In this document: positions 7,196 through 14,497 of the stretch, in pieces
How the letters are laid out: every line of letters begins with the position of its first letter
Numbering within the stretch: position 1 is the stretch's first letter
Origin: RUG14130 sp045598325
GTDB taxonomy: Bacteria; Bacillota; Clostridia; Christensenellales; Aristaeellaceae
Direction: 5' to 3'
DNA length: 15,253 nucleotides
Assembly: GCA_045598325.1 (NCBI GenBank)
Contig: JAZLLT010000089.1
Span: 1 to 15,253, forward strand
The notes under the pieces: generated by a model
Database searches by the model: none
What the model was told of the DNA's origin: nothing
The model's input: only the letters and a program-made list of their open reading frames with translations
Translations under genes and position numbers: made by a program

Positions 7196-8443
7196 TTATT
7201 CTTGCGCTTCCCGTTCCTTTTTCGCCTGTTCCTGCATGTACCGGTGCATGCTTTCCGCCACGATCTTGGAGTGGGCGACCGCCTCAACCACCGTACGCGC
7301 GCCGTTGACCACATCTCCCGAGGCGAACACGCCGGGAAGGGAGGTGTGCCCCGTCTCATCCGCTTTGAGGAGACCTCTTCCGTTGCTTTCGAGACCTTTT
7401 GTCGTGTTGACCAGTTTGCTCTGGGGCCCCTGACTGATGGCGATGATGACGCTGTCGCTCTCGTACTTCGTGTCGGTGCCTTCGATGTCGGTGAGGTTGC
7501 CTTCCTCATCCTCGTCGAGGTCGCGGAAAATGACGCCGTCATCCAGAATCTCCACGGGCTTTTTGTTGTATTCGAAGTGGATGCCCTCGAGTTTCGCGTA
7601 GGTGTACTCGTAGTCGCTGGCGTTCACTTTCTTTGTGATGGAGAAGCAGGTCACATTCTTGGAGCCCTTGCGGATGACCGTGCGCGCCACATCCATGGCT
7701 GCATTGCCCGCGCCGATGATGATGACTTTTTCCCCCAGATCGTAACTGTCCGGGTTGTTCAGATAGTTGATGGCGAAATGGGCGTTTCCGAATGTCTCGC
7801 CTTTGATTTTGAGCGTTCTGGGCTTCCACATGCCCGTACCCACGAAGACCGATTTATAGCCGTCGCGGAACAGATCGTCGATGGTGATGGCCACGCCGAT
7901 ATCCGTGTTGGGACGGAAACGGATGCCTTTCATATCGATATGGCGGTACTTGATGTCATCCAGCACCCGCTTGGGCAGGCGGAATTCGGGGATGCCGTAG
8001 CGCAGCACGCCGCCGATTTTATCCTTGCTCTCGAAAATGGTCACCTGATAGCCGTAGCGGGCGAGGATGATGGCAATGGTGATGCCCGCGGGACCCGAGC
8101 CGATGATGGCCGCCTTGATGCCGTTGCTCTCCTTGGGGCCCTCCGTCATCTGGGTGGCGTAGTAGGAGGAGATGTAGTTTTCAATCATGGAGAAGTGCAC
8201 GGGCGCGCCCTTTTTGCCCAGTACGCAGTGCCCCTCGCACTGGTTCTCGTGGTTGCACACGAGGGAGCAGACCGTGGTCAGGGGATTGTTGATAAACAGC
8301 ATCCGTCCCGCCTCGTCCAGCCGGTTTTCGCGCAGCAGGCGGATCGCCGTGGGGATGTCCGTGTTGATGGGACAGCCCGTGCGGCACAGCGGGACCTTGC
8401 ATTGCAGGCAGCGGATCGCTTCGTCCATTACATGTAGTGCCAT
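7196..8443 (-). CDS. GltD-like FAD/NAD(P)-dependent oxidoreductase (glutamate synthase small-subunit family)
   Basis: The 415-residue cytoplasmic flavoprotein has the typical order of this family. It begins with an Fe-S domain with two four-cysteine clusters (Cys12, 15, 20, 24 and Cys59, 63, 69, 73). It then has an FAD-binding loop GSGPAG (115-120), the GVLRYGIPEFRLP segment (145-157), an NADPH-binding loop GAGNAAMD (244-251) and a C-terminal FASGDVVNG (373-381). Relatives pass electrons from NADPH to the large glutamate synthase subunit, or act as the NADPH side of other complexes such as NfnB. No large subunit or ferredoxin-reductase partner lies in the window, so the electron acceptor is unknown and the gltD symbol is withheld. 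The start is supported by GGGGAG (8450-8455) 6 bases before the ATG. It lies 39 bases after yitT and is probably the last gene of that cluster. Confidence 0.85.
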   Translation of the reverse strand: MALHVMDEAIRCLQCKVPLCRTGCPINTDIPTAIRLLRENRLDEAGRMLFINNPLTTVCSLVCNHENQCEGHCVLGKKGAPVHFSMIENYISSYYATQMTEGPKESNGIKAAIIGSGPAGITIAIILARYGYQVTIFESKDKIGGVLRYGIPEFRLPKRVLDDIKYRHIDMKGIRFRPNTDIGVAITIDDLFRDGYKSVFVGTGMWKPRTLKIKGETFGNAHFAINYLNNPDSYDLGEKVIIIGAGNAAMDVARTVIRKGSKNVTCFSITKKVNASDYEYTYAKLEGIHFEYNKKPVEILDDGVIFRDLDEDEEGNLTDIEGTDTKYESDSVIIAISQGPQSKLVNTTKGLESNGRGLLKADETGHTSLPGVFASGDVVNGARTVVEAVAHSKIVAESMHRYMQEQAKKEREAQE

Positions 8444-8482
8444 TTAGAACTCCCCTTTTTTTCAGCCGGGATGCCGATACCG

Positions 8483-9340
8483 TTATTTGCTCTTAAAGCC
8501 TTCGCCCAGCACTTCGTGGGTCTTTTCCACGATGATGAAGGCGGAGGGATCCACAGACGAGATGATAGCGCGCAGGCGCATGCTCTCAAAGCGGTTGATG
8601 ACGCACAGGAGCACATCCTTTTCCGTGTTGCTGTACATTCCCCTGCCCTTGAGCGCGGTGACGCCGCGTTCCATTTCGTGCATGATCTTGTCCGCAATCA
8701 GGTCTGATTTGTCGGAAATGATGATGAAGCAGTTGGCGGAGTTCGGGCCGTCCAGCACGAAGTCCACCGTCAGATTCATGATGACCACGCTGATGAGGGC
8801 GTACATGGCGGCAATCTGGTCGAACACAAAAGCGGAGGCGATGACCACGAATCCGTCGGTCAGCAGGATGCCCATGCCCACCTTGATGACGGGGATGCGC
8901 TTGTTGATGAGGGTCGCCAGCATGTCCGTGCCGCCCGTGGTGGCGTTGCCGCGGATAATGAGTCCGAAGCCCAGACCGCAGATGACGCCGCCGGACACGG
9001 TGGACAGCAGCATGTCGTCCGTGACGGGACCGATGGGCAGATAGTCGATGAGCGCGGAGAGCGCCAGCATGACCAGCAGGGAGCGCAGGCCGAAGCGGAG
9101 ACCCATCGAGCGCATGGAAAGCAGGAACAGCGGGATATTGAGCAGGGCGACAACGAGACCGATGTTGATGCCCGTAATTGCGTTCAGGATCTGGCCGATG
9201 CCGGTAAAGCCTCCGGCGGCGATGTTATTGGGCACCAGATACATGCGGTAGCCCGCGGCGGTGATGAAGAGACCCGCGACGATGAGGATCGCGTCGCGGA
9301 CACTTTGCGGAAGTTTGGGTTTCCGGGTCGGGATCTGCAT
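8483..9340 (-). CDS. YitT-family membrane protein with C-terminal DUF2179 domain
   Basis: This is a 285-residue member of the large Firmicutes YitT family, whose transport substrate is not established. Hydrophobic helices cover about 14-35, 45-75, 83-102, 111-130 and 150-196. They include the family signatures YLVPNNIAAGGFTGIG (34-49) and RGNATTGGTDMLA (130-142). A soluble DUF2179 domain follows (about 201-280, with ISDKSDLIADKI and GRGMYSNTEKDVLLCVI). Length and domain order are normal. The start is set at 9340, not at an ATG 15 codons upstream, because AGGAGA sits just before it and the extra residues are not part of the family. It lies 64 bases after the alkyltransferase stop and 39 bases before the flavoprotein gene. 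Confidence 0.92.
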   Translation of the reverse strand: MQIPTRKPKLPQSVRDAILIVAGLFITAAGYRMYLVPNNIAAGGFTGIGQILNAITGINIGLVVALLNIPLFLLSMRSMGLRFGLRSLLVMLALSALIDYLPIGPVTDDMLLSTVSGGVICGLGFGLIIRGNATTGGTDMLATLINKRIPVIKVGMGILLTDGFVVIASAFVFDQIAAMYALISVVIMNLTVDFVLDGPNSANCFIIISDKSDLIADKIMHEMERGVTALKGRGMYSNTEKDVLLCVINRFESMRLRAIISSVDPSAFIIVEKTHEVLGEGFKSK

Positions 9341-9359
9341 AAATTCTCCTTGGATGTTC

Positions 9360-9399
9360 CGGCTTCTGCTTTCGGAAGCCGACAAGACAGGTTTGTCGG
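9360..9399 (-). other. Two adjoining hairpins in the ogt-yitT spacer
   Basis: The spacer contains CGGCTTC (9360-9366) paired with GAAGCCG (9375-9381), and CCGACAA (9379-9385) paired with TTGTCGG (9393-9399). The two stems share bases 9379-9381, so they cannot both form in full. Neither is followed by a U-run on the transcribed strand, so they do not look like a normal terminator. A role in RNA processing, attenuation or protein binding is possible. Confidence 0.35.
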
Positions 9400-9404
9400 T
9401 TGTA

Positions 9405-9917
9405 CTATTTTATAAGTTTTCCGTTCGCGGTTTCATGCCCCTCGAGACCGAGGAGCATGATCTTTTTGTCCATACCGCCCGTGAAGCCGGTCAGTTTCCC
9501 GCCCGCGCCCATGACGCGGTGGCAGGGGATGATGATCGGGACGGGGTTCGCACCCGCAGCGTTGCCCACCGCCTGCGCGGACATTTTGGAAACGCCTTTT
9601 TGCGCAGCGGTCTTCATGGCGATCTCGCCGTAGGTGAGGGTTTTGCCGTAAGGAATCATGCGGATGATCTCCCAGACGGACTTTTGAAATTCCGTGCCGG
9701 CGGGTTTTACCGGGACGGTTTCATTCGATACCTTTTTGCCCGCGAAGAAGCCGTCGAGATAGGCTTTCGCCGCGTGATAAGCGTCCTCGTTTTCGGGGCT
9801 GATGCCCGTCACGGGGCGGAACAAATCCGCCTCGAAAACGAGCCCCGTCACGAAACCGTTTTCCAGTTCCATGCCCATGCGGTAAAAAGGGCATTCGTAA
9901 ATCACATAGTCGTTCAC
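9405..9917 (-). CDS. ogt: Methylated-DNA--[protein]-cysteine S-methyltransferase (O6-alkylguanine repair)
   Basis: This suicide repair enzyme moves alkyl groups from O6-alkylguanine in DNA to its own cysteine. The 170-residue protein contains the classic winged-helix core: TEFQKSVWEIIRMIPYGKTLTYGEIA (75-100), SAQAVGNAAGANPVPIIIPCHRV (113-135) with nucleophile Cys132, and the GKLTGFTGG loop (140-148). The frame stays open far upstream into the transporter gene, but the sensible start is the GTG at 9915-9917. It overlaps the preceding stop as GTGA, fits the usual family length, and is preceded at some distance by a weak AAGG. Translation is therefore probably coupled to the EamA gene. The lack of a strong ribosome site suggests modest expression. 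Confidence 0.93.
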   Translation of the reverse strand: MNDYVIYECPFYRMGMELENGFVTGLVFEADLFRPVTGISPENEDAYHAAKAYLDGFFAGKKVSNETVPVKPAGTEFQKSVWEIIRMIPYGKTLTYGEIAMKTAAQKGVSKMSAQAVGNAAGANPVPIIIPCHRVMGAGGKLTGFTGGMDKKIMLLGLEGHETANGKLIK

Positions 9918-10855
9918 GGTTCGGATAAACCTTCGCTGATGCCCAGCAGCACGATGCCGGCGATGACGGCAAATACGCACAGATACTGCGCTTTTTTCAG
10001 TTTTTCGCCCGCGAACAGGCGGGAAAGCAGTACGGAGACGATGCAGTAGGACGCCACCATGGGCGCCGCCAGTACGGGACGGGAAGCCATGGCGTAGACA
10101 TAAAAGATCTGCCCTGCTTCCTCGCACAGCGCCGCCGCGCCTTTGGTAAGTTCACCGCGCGCAAGGGGATTGTAGGCTTTCTTCGTTTTGAAAAGCAGGT
10201 ACAGCCACGCGCCGATGCCCGCCAGCAGGAAGGTAAAGCCGTAGAGGATGAGCACCTCGATCTCGCCCAGATCCATGTCACCCGTCAGGATGATGCCGTC
10301 CGCCGCCGTGCCGACGGTATCGAACACGCAGTACAAAAGCGGGAACAGGAGGGCGAGCGCACCGAAGCGGTACTTCCTCTCCCCTTCTTGACCTGCGGAC
10401 AGGCGGTTTTCCACCACGGCGAGGGCGATGACACCCAGCACGATGACCGCCGTGCCCGCGATGTCGAGGACGGAAAGTTCATTCAGCACATTCTGTCCCT
10501 TCATGGCGAAGTAAACGATCATGCATACCGCGGACAGCGCGCCCGAAGCGTTCTGCACGGGAGAGACGATGGAGAGTTCCAGATAGCGGAGCCCGGCATA
10601 GCCGATGACCATGGAGATGATGTAGGAAAGGGACGCGGGCGCGTACTTCACCGCGGAAACGAGCAGACTGCCCGCATCCGCGAAAGGACGGGTGACGAGG
10701 AGCAGCACAGCGGACACCGCGCCCATCACGAGACCCACCCACACGGCGAGTTTCAGATGGGAATAGCGGTCTTCCTCATCCGTACCGAGTTTATAAAACA
10801 GATCGGCACTGCCCCAACCGAGCATGCACACCGCCGAAAGAAAGAACCAGGACAT
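9914..10855 (-). CDS. EamA/DMT-superfamily transporter
   Basis: The 313-residue protein shows about ten hydrophobic helices in two halves (roughly 1-150 and 165-305), the usual EamA build of the drug/metabolite transporter superfamily. The N-terminal MSWFFLSAVCMLGWGSADLF and the motif GLRYLELSIVSPVQNASG (88-105) are characteristic, with the mid-helix pro-gln-asn region lining the pathway in relatives. The substrate cannot be told from sequence; relatives export amino acids or other metabolites. The start has GGAAG upstream and a good promoter precedes it by about 33 bases. Its stop overlaps the GTG of the alkyltransferase gene, so the two are co-translated. Confidence 0.85.
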   Translation of the reverse strand: MSWFFLSAVCMLGWGSADLFYKLGTDEEDRYSHLKLAVWVGLVMGAVSAVLLLVTRPFADAGSLLVSAVKYAPASLSYIISMVIGYAGLRYLELSIVSPVQNASGALSAVCMIVYFAMKGQNVLNELSVLDIAGTAVIVLGVIALAVVENRLSAGQEGERKYRFGALALLFPLLYCVFDTVGTAADGIILTGDMDLGEIEVLILYGFTFLLAGIGAWLYLLFKTKKAYNPLARGELTKGAAALCEEAGQIFYVYAMASRPVLAAPMVASYCIVSVLLSRLFAGEKLKKAQYLCVFAVIAGIVLLGISEGLSEP

Positions 10856-10887
10856 AACACTACTTCCTTTTTCATGAGATTATATCA

Positions 10888-10916
10888 AGTATAACACATC
10901 GCCGGAACTCTTTCAA
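10888..10916 (-). promoter_or_regulatory. Sigma-A-type promoter of the EamA-ogt-yitT cluster
   Basis: On the minus strand, TTGAAA (10911-10916) is followed after 17 bases by TATACT (10888-10893); a second TATAAT lies 10 bases further on (10879-10884). The promoter begins only 11 bases after the stop of the UroD-family gene, and no terminator is seen between them. The cluster may therefore also receive read-through from the GH95 transcript. Confidence 0.65.
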
Positions 10917-10927
10917 CTGGAATTTTG

Positions 10928-11983
10928 TCAGTATGTTCCTGCCTTCTTGAGCGCCTCCATGATGCGGGAGAAATCGGAGAAGGAGACGGTGGAGGGGATG
11001 GAGTGGTCGGAGGCGAAGATGTAGCCGCCGTTCTGTTTGAGCCGCGGCACGACCCGCTCGATTTCGGGAATGATGATATCGGGCTTGTCCCAGTTGACGG
11101 CGTTGATGCCGCCGTGAAGCACCAGTTTGTCCCCGAAGTCCTCTTTGAGTTTCACGGGGTCCATGCCCGCCTTCACCTCGATGGGATTGAGGCCGTCAAG
11201 TCCCATGTCGATGAGTTCCGGGACCAGCGGCATGATATTGCCGCAGGAATGGAGACGCACCTTGCAGCCGATGGAATGGCCCCAGTCGATGGCTTTCTGA
11301 TGGAAGGGCTTGAGCACCTCGCGATAAACTTTCCTGCTGAAGAACTGGGTGCCCTTGTAGCCCATATCGTCATACCACATGATCTCATCGAAGGTATAGC
11401 CCGCATCCATGATCATGGTGAGGTTGGCGATGGAGAGATTGAGTTCGGTTTCGAACATTTCCATTGCCCACTCGGGCTCCTCCAGCATGGCGACAAGCAT
11501 ATCCTCGGTGCCCACCATGCCGCTGTGGGTGATATCGAACCCGAACCAGAGACCGCCCGTGATCCAGCCGCCCTTTTCACGAAGGGGCTTATAGTACCGT
11601 TTGAGCGCTTCCCAGTCGACGCGGTCTTTGGACGGAGCGAAGCGGTCCTTGATCTTCCGCCACGCATCCGGGGTATTCACCGAGTAGCCGATGTGCTGGG
11701 GCGTGGTGGTCACCTTTTTGAAGGATCTCATGGTGGCGCCCCAGGAAGTGGTGTACACGCGGGAATCCTCGTCCTCGGAAATGACCTCGCAGGGCAGGTT
11801 CGGGGAATTGTTCGTACCGATCTCCCAGCAGTCGTCAAAGTCGAAGTAGGTCTTGTAGTCGCTTGTGGGCATGCCTTCCTTCTGCCAGCGCTCCACAGTC
11901 TCGTTCCACGCCCAGTCCAGAATGGGCACGCGATCCGCGTCCTTATGTTCATATATCCGGGTAAACCGCTCTTTGGATGTCAT
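10928..11983 (-). CDS. UroD-family corrinoid-dependent methyltransferase (MtaA/CmuA-like)
   Basis: The 351-residue cytoplasmic protein has the uroporphyrinogen-decarboxylase fold but lacks the N-terminal Arg-Gln-Ala-Gly-Arg motif of true HemE, so it is not expected to act in heme synthesis. Relatives move methyl groups to or from a corrinoid protein and hold zinc with His-x-Cys plus a third Cys. Here the first pair is clear in RLHSCGN (His245, Cys247). The C-terminal segment IFASDHSIPSTVSF (322-335) has Asp-His where the third Cys usually lies. NPIEVKAGMD (266-275) and LVLHGGIN (287-294) are also typical. The substrate is unknown. Its ATG lies 35 bases inside the end of the GH95 gene, with GGGAGG 8 bases before it, so the two are expressed together. 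A corrinoid-protein tail at the left edge of the window is a conceivable partner type. Confidence 0.82.
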   Translation of the reverse strand: MTSKERFTRIYEHKDADRVPILDWAWNETVERWQKEGMPTSDYKTYFDFDDCWEIGTNNSPNLPCEVISEDEDSRVYTTSWGATMRSFKKVTTTPQHIGYSVNTPDAWRKIKDRFAPSKDRVDWEALKRYYKPLREKGGWITGGLWFGFDITHSGMVGTEDMLVAMLEEPEWAMEMFETELNLSIANLTMIMDAGYTFDEIMWYDDMGYKGTQFFSRKVYREVLKPFHQKAIDWGHSIGCKVRLHSCGNIMPLVPELIDMGLDGLNPIEVKAGMDPVKLKEDFGDKLVLHGGINAVNWDKPDIIIPEIERVVPRLKQNGGYIFASDHSIPSTVSFSDFSRIMEALKKAGTY

Positions 11984-14318
11984 GGTTTCCGCCTCCCTTT
12001 ACGATGATGGTCTTCCCTGCCTTGTGGGAAATTTGTTTTCCGCCCGCGAGGGTCAGTACGCCGTCCCGGTCGGGAACGATGACCGCTTTTTCGAGGGCGT
12101 GGTCCTTCCAGAAAATATCCACCGTGTAGCCGCCGTGGGCGCGCAGGCCCTTCACATGGCCGTCTTTCCACTCATTCGGAAGCGCGGGCAGCAGTTCGAG
12201 CCTTCCGTGCTGGCTTTGCAGGAGCATCTCGCAGATGCCCGCGGTGCCGCCGTAGTTTCCGTCGATCTGGAAGGGCGGATGAGCGTCAAAGAGGTTGATG
12301 TAGGTCCCGCCGCCGTTCATGTAGTTGGTTTCGGCGCGCAGGTTGATGGGATGCAGCTGGAGGCGCAACAGTTTGAGCGCGTGGTCGCCGTCCTTGAGCC
12401 GCGCCCACTGGTTGATGCGCCAGCCCATCGCCCAGCCGGTGGTGAGGTCGCCCCGTTCGAGAAGCGTCTGCCTGACGCCTCCGGTGAGTTCCCTGTCCTT
12501 TTCCGGGTCGATGCTCCGCCCGGGATGCATGGCGTAGAGGTGGGAAATGTGGCGGTGGTGAAGGTCCGTGTCCATGAGTCCCTCATCCCACTCGCGGATG
12601 CCGCCGCGGTCATTCAGGGCGACGGGCGCCAGGCGCCGGCGCAGGGAAGCGACTTTCCGCACAAAGGGATCGTCCTCCATGCCGAGATCCTTCGCGCCCG
12701 CGAGGAGATTGTCGAACACATCCATGGTCAACGCCTGATTCATGGCGGAGCAGTAGGAAACGGCTCTGCCGCCCTCCTCCGTTACAAAACTGTTTTCGGG
12801 AGAAGTGGCGGGCGAGACAACAAGCTGTCCTGCCCCGTTTTCGTCCATGAGCCCGATGCACAGTTTCGCCGCGTCCGTAAGGACCGGCCAGATTTTCTTG
12901 AGGTAGGAAATGTCCCTGCCGAAATCGTAGGCTTCGTACAGGTTCTGGCACAGCCACACGCCCGCCATGGGCCAGAACGCGTAGCAGGCGCAGCCCCTGC
13001 CGCCCGCGCCCACGGGCGTGGTCATGCGCCAGATGTCGGTATTGTGCGCCGCCATGAAACCGTCAAAGCCCAGGTATTCTGTGCAGGTGCGCTTGCCGCT
13101 TTCGTGCATCTCCAACACCAGCCGCTGAAGGGGCTCGTGGCAGGAGGGCAGGTTCACGCGCAGAGTGGGCCAGTAGTTCATCTCCGTGTTGATGTTCACG
13201 GTGTAGTTGCTGTTCCACGGCGGATCGAGCTTGTCGTTCCAGATGCCCTGCAGGTTGGTGGGTTGGGAGCCTTCGCGGGACGCGGCGATGGTGAGATAGC
13301 GGCCGTAATCGAAAAACAGGGCGTACAAGTCGTTATCGATTCCGCCCGCGTCGTGGGCGGAAAGCCGCTCGTCCGTGGGTCGCTCGTCCATTTCTTCCCC
13401 GCCCAGTTCCAGTTCCGTGCGGTCATAAAGCGCGCGCCAGTCGGCAAGGTGGTTTTCCAGCAGTTTGTCAAAGCCCGCATCCGCGGTGTTTTTAACCGTC
13501 TCGCGGCAGGGAGCGATGAAGGGCTTCCCTTCCAGGACGGGATGTCTGTTCCAACCGTTAAAGGAGGTCGCTGCGGAAAGGACGATGACCGCGCCGTCCG
13601 CATTCGTGACGCGGATGCCGCCGTTTTCCGCCGTCACCGTTCCGCCCTCCGCTTTCACTTCCATGCGGCAGATATAACCCATGCCCTTCTCCGCGTCCGT
13701 TTCGCCGTAGCGCATGCAGTCGGGCGTGCAGTATTTGCCTCTCTCATAGACGAATACGGGCGCGTTGCCGGTGAATTCGGCCGCGTTGCCTTCCGTCCTG
13801 CCCTCCGCCTTCATGGCTGGCGTCAGGGAAGCCGTAAAGGAGACGGACGCAGGTCTGTCCGCGGTTACATTCAGAACAAGCACCCTGTCCGGGAAACTGA
13901 TGAACGCGCGGCGGCGGAAAGTGACGCCGTCCCGCGTATAGGCGACCGTATGAACGGCCGTGCCGAGGTCCAGTTCCCGCGTGTAGCCGCTTACCTCCCC
14001 CTGTCCGTCAAACGCGATGTCGAGGTCGCCCAGCGGCATGTATTTCTGGGACCAGAAATTCGTGTAGTCCTCTTCCAGCAGACTTTGCGCATCAATGTAT
14101 TTGCCCTCTTTGGTGAGCCGCCGCGCTTCTTTGACCGCGTTTTCCGCCTTCGGATTCCCGTAAAAAGTCGGGATCCCGCTCCAGAGCGTATCCTCGTTGA
14201 GACAGATTTTTTCCTTTTCCGCGCCGCCGAACACCATGGCGCCGAGGGATCCGTTGCCAAGAGGCGGCGCCTCGTTCCAGTCCGACGCGGGGAATTTGTA
14301 CCAAAGTCTGCGTGCCAT
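11949..14318 (-). CDS. GH95-family alpha-L-fucosidase / alpha-L-galactosidase
   Basis: This 789-residue enzyme of the inverting GH95 family cleaves alpha-L-fucosyl (in some members alpha-L-galactosyl) linkages. It opens with the family hallmark LWYKFPASDWNEAPPLGNGS (5-24) in the N-terminal beta domain. An alpha/alpha barrel (about 290-690) and a C-terminal beta domain follow. The residues defined in Bifidobacterium AfcA are all present: Asn375 and Asn377 in VNINTEMNYW, the acid Glu508 in SPATSPENSF, and the Asp686 base-site residue in FQIDGNYGG. There is no signal peptide, so it probably acts on imported oligosaccharides. Length is normal for the family. GGAGG sits 5 bases before the ATG. The end overlaps the UroD-type methyltransferase gene by 35 bases. 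Whether fucose or L-galactose is preferred cannot be decided here. Confidence 0.92.
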   Translation of the reverse strand: MARRLWYKFPASDWNEAPPLGNGSLGAMVFGGAEKEKICLNEDTLWSGIPTFYGNPKAENAVKEARRLTKEGKYIDAQSLLEEDYTNFWSQKYMPLGDLDIAFDGQGEVSGYTRELDLGTAVHTVAYTRDGVTFRRRAFISFPDRVLVLNVTADRPASVSFTASLTPAMKAEGRTEGNAAEFTGNAPVFVYERGKYCTPDCMRYGETDAEKGMGYICRMEVKAEGGTVTAENGGIRVTNADGAVIVLSAATSFNGWNRHPVLEGKPFIAPCRETVKNTADAGFDKLLENHLADWRALYDRTELELGGEEMDERPTDERLSAHDAGGIDNDLYALFFDYGRYLTIAASREGSQPTNLQGIWNDKLDPPWNSNYTVNINTEMNYWPTLRVNLPSCHEPLQRLVLEMHESGKRTCTEYLGFDGFMAAHNTDIWRMTTPVGAGGRGCACYAFWPMAGVWLCQNLYEAYDFGRDISYLKKIWPVLTDAAKLCIGLMDENGAGQLVVSPATSPENSFVTEEGGRAVSYCSAMNQALTMDVFDNLLAGAKDLGMEDDPFVRKVASLRRRLAPVALNDRGGIREWDEGLMDTDLHHRHISHLYAMHPGRSIDPEKDRELTGGVRQTLLERGDLTTGWAMGWRINQWARLKDGDHALKLLRLQLHPINLRAETNYMNGGGTYINLFDAHPPFQIDGNYGGTAGICEMLLQSQHGRLELLPALPNEWKDGHVKGLRAHGGYTVDIFWKDHALEKAVIVPDRDGVLTLAGGKQISHKAGKTIIVKGGGNHDIQRAVYPDI

Positions 14319-14408
14319 AGTTGCCTCCGGATGCTTTTTATATATATATTCAAGAACGCCGAAACATTTCCTGCATCATAATTAAATAGGATTTAAACAA
14401 AATAATCT

Positions 14409-14436
14409 ATTGTAATAATTACAAAAATAGTGTAAA
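14409..14436 (-). promoter_or_regulatory. Candidate promoter of GH95, superimposed on the opposite promoter
   Basis: On the minus strand TTTACA (14431-14436) is followed after 16 bases by TACAAT (14409-14414). Each of its boxes overlaps a box of the divergent + strand promoter. It would give an AT-rich leader of about 85 bases before GH95, including a TA run near 14339-14350. No better minus-strand promoter was found in the 179-base spacer, but the assignment is moderate. Confidence 0.4.
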
Positions 14437-14438
14437 AT
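14410..14438 (+). promoter_or_regulatory. Promoter of the SH3-like protein gene with an embedded palindrome
   Basis: TTGTAA (14410-14415) and TAAAAT (14433-14438) are 17 bases apart, about 60 bases before the start codon. The -35 box is the left half of the perfect 15-base palindrome TTGTAATAATTACAA (14410-14424). TGTAA recurs at 14411, 14431 and 14441, i.e. at 20 and 10 bases, on the same face of the helix. This suggests an operator controlling this gene and perhaps GH95 on the other side. Confidence 0.6.
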
Positions 14439-14497
14439 GATGTAACTTATTCGGATACATCGCGTCTGAAAAGAAAAACCGAATGGAGGTCGCATAT

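Noticed and set aside
9918..10127. A longer N-terminus for the alkyltransferase, extending 70 codons upstream.
   Set aside because: The extra part is an Arg-rich shadow of the EamA gene. The GTG overlapping the EamA stop gives the normal family length.
10928..11983. Annotation as uroporphyrinogen decarboxylase HemE.
   Set aside because: The HemE N-terminal substrate motif is absent and a His-x-Cys zinc pair of the methyltransferase branch is present.
11865..14381. An 838-codon + strand open frame antisense to GH95.
   Set aside because: Same cause: it mirrors a clear GH95 gene with all catalytic residues, and its own sequence is compositionally odd without domains.
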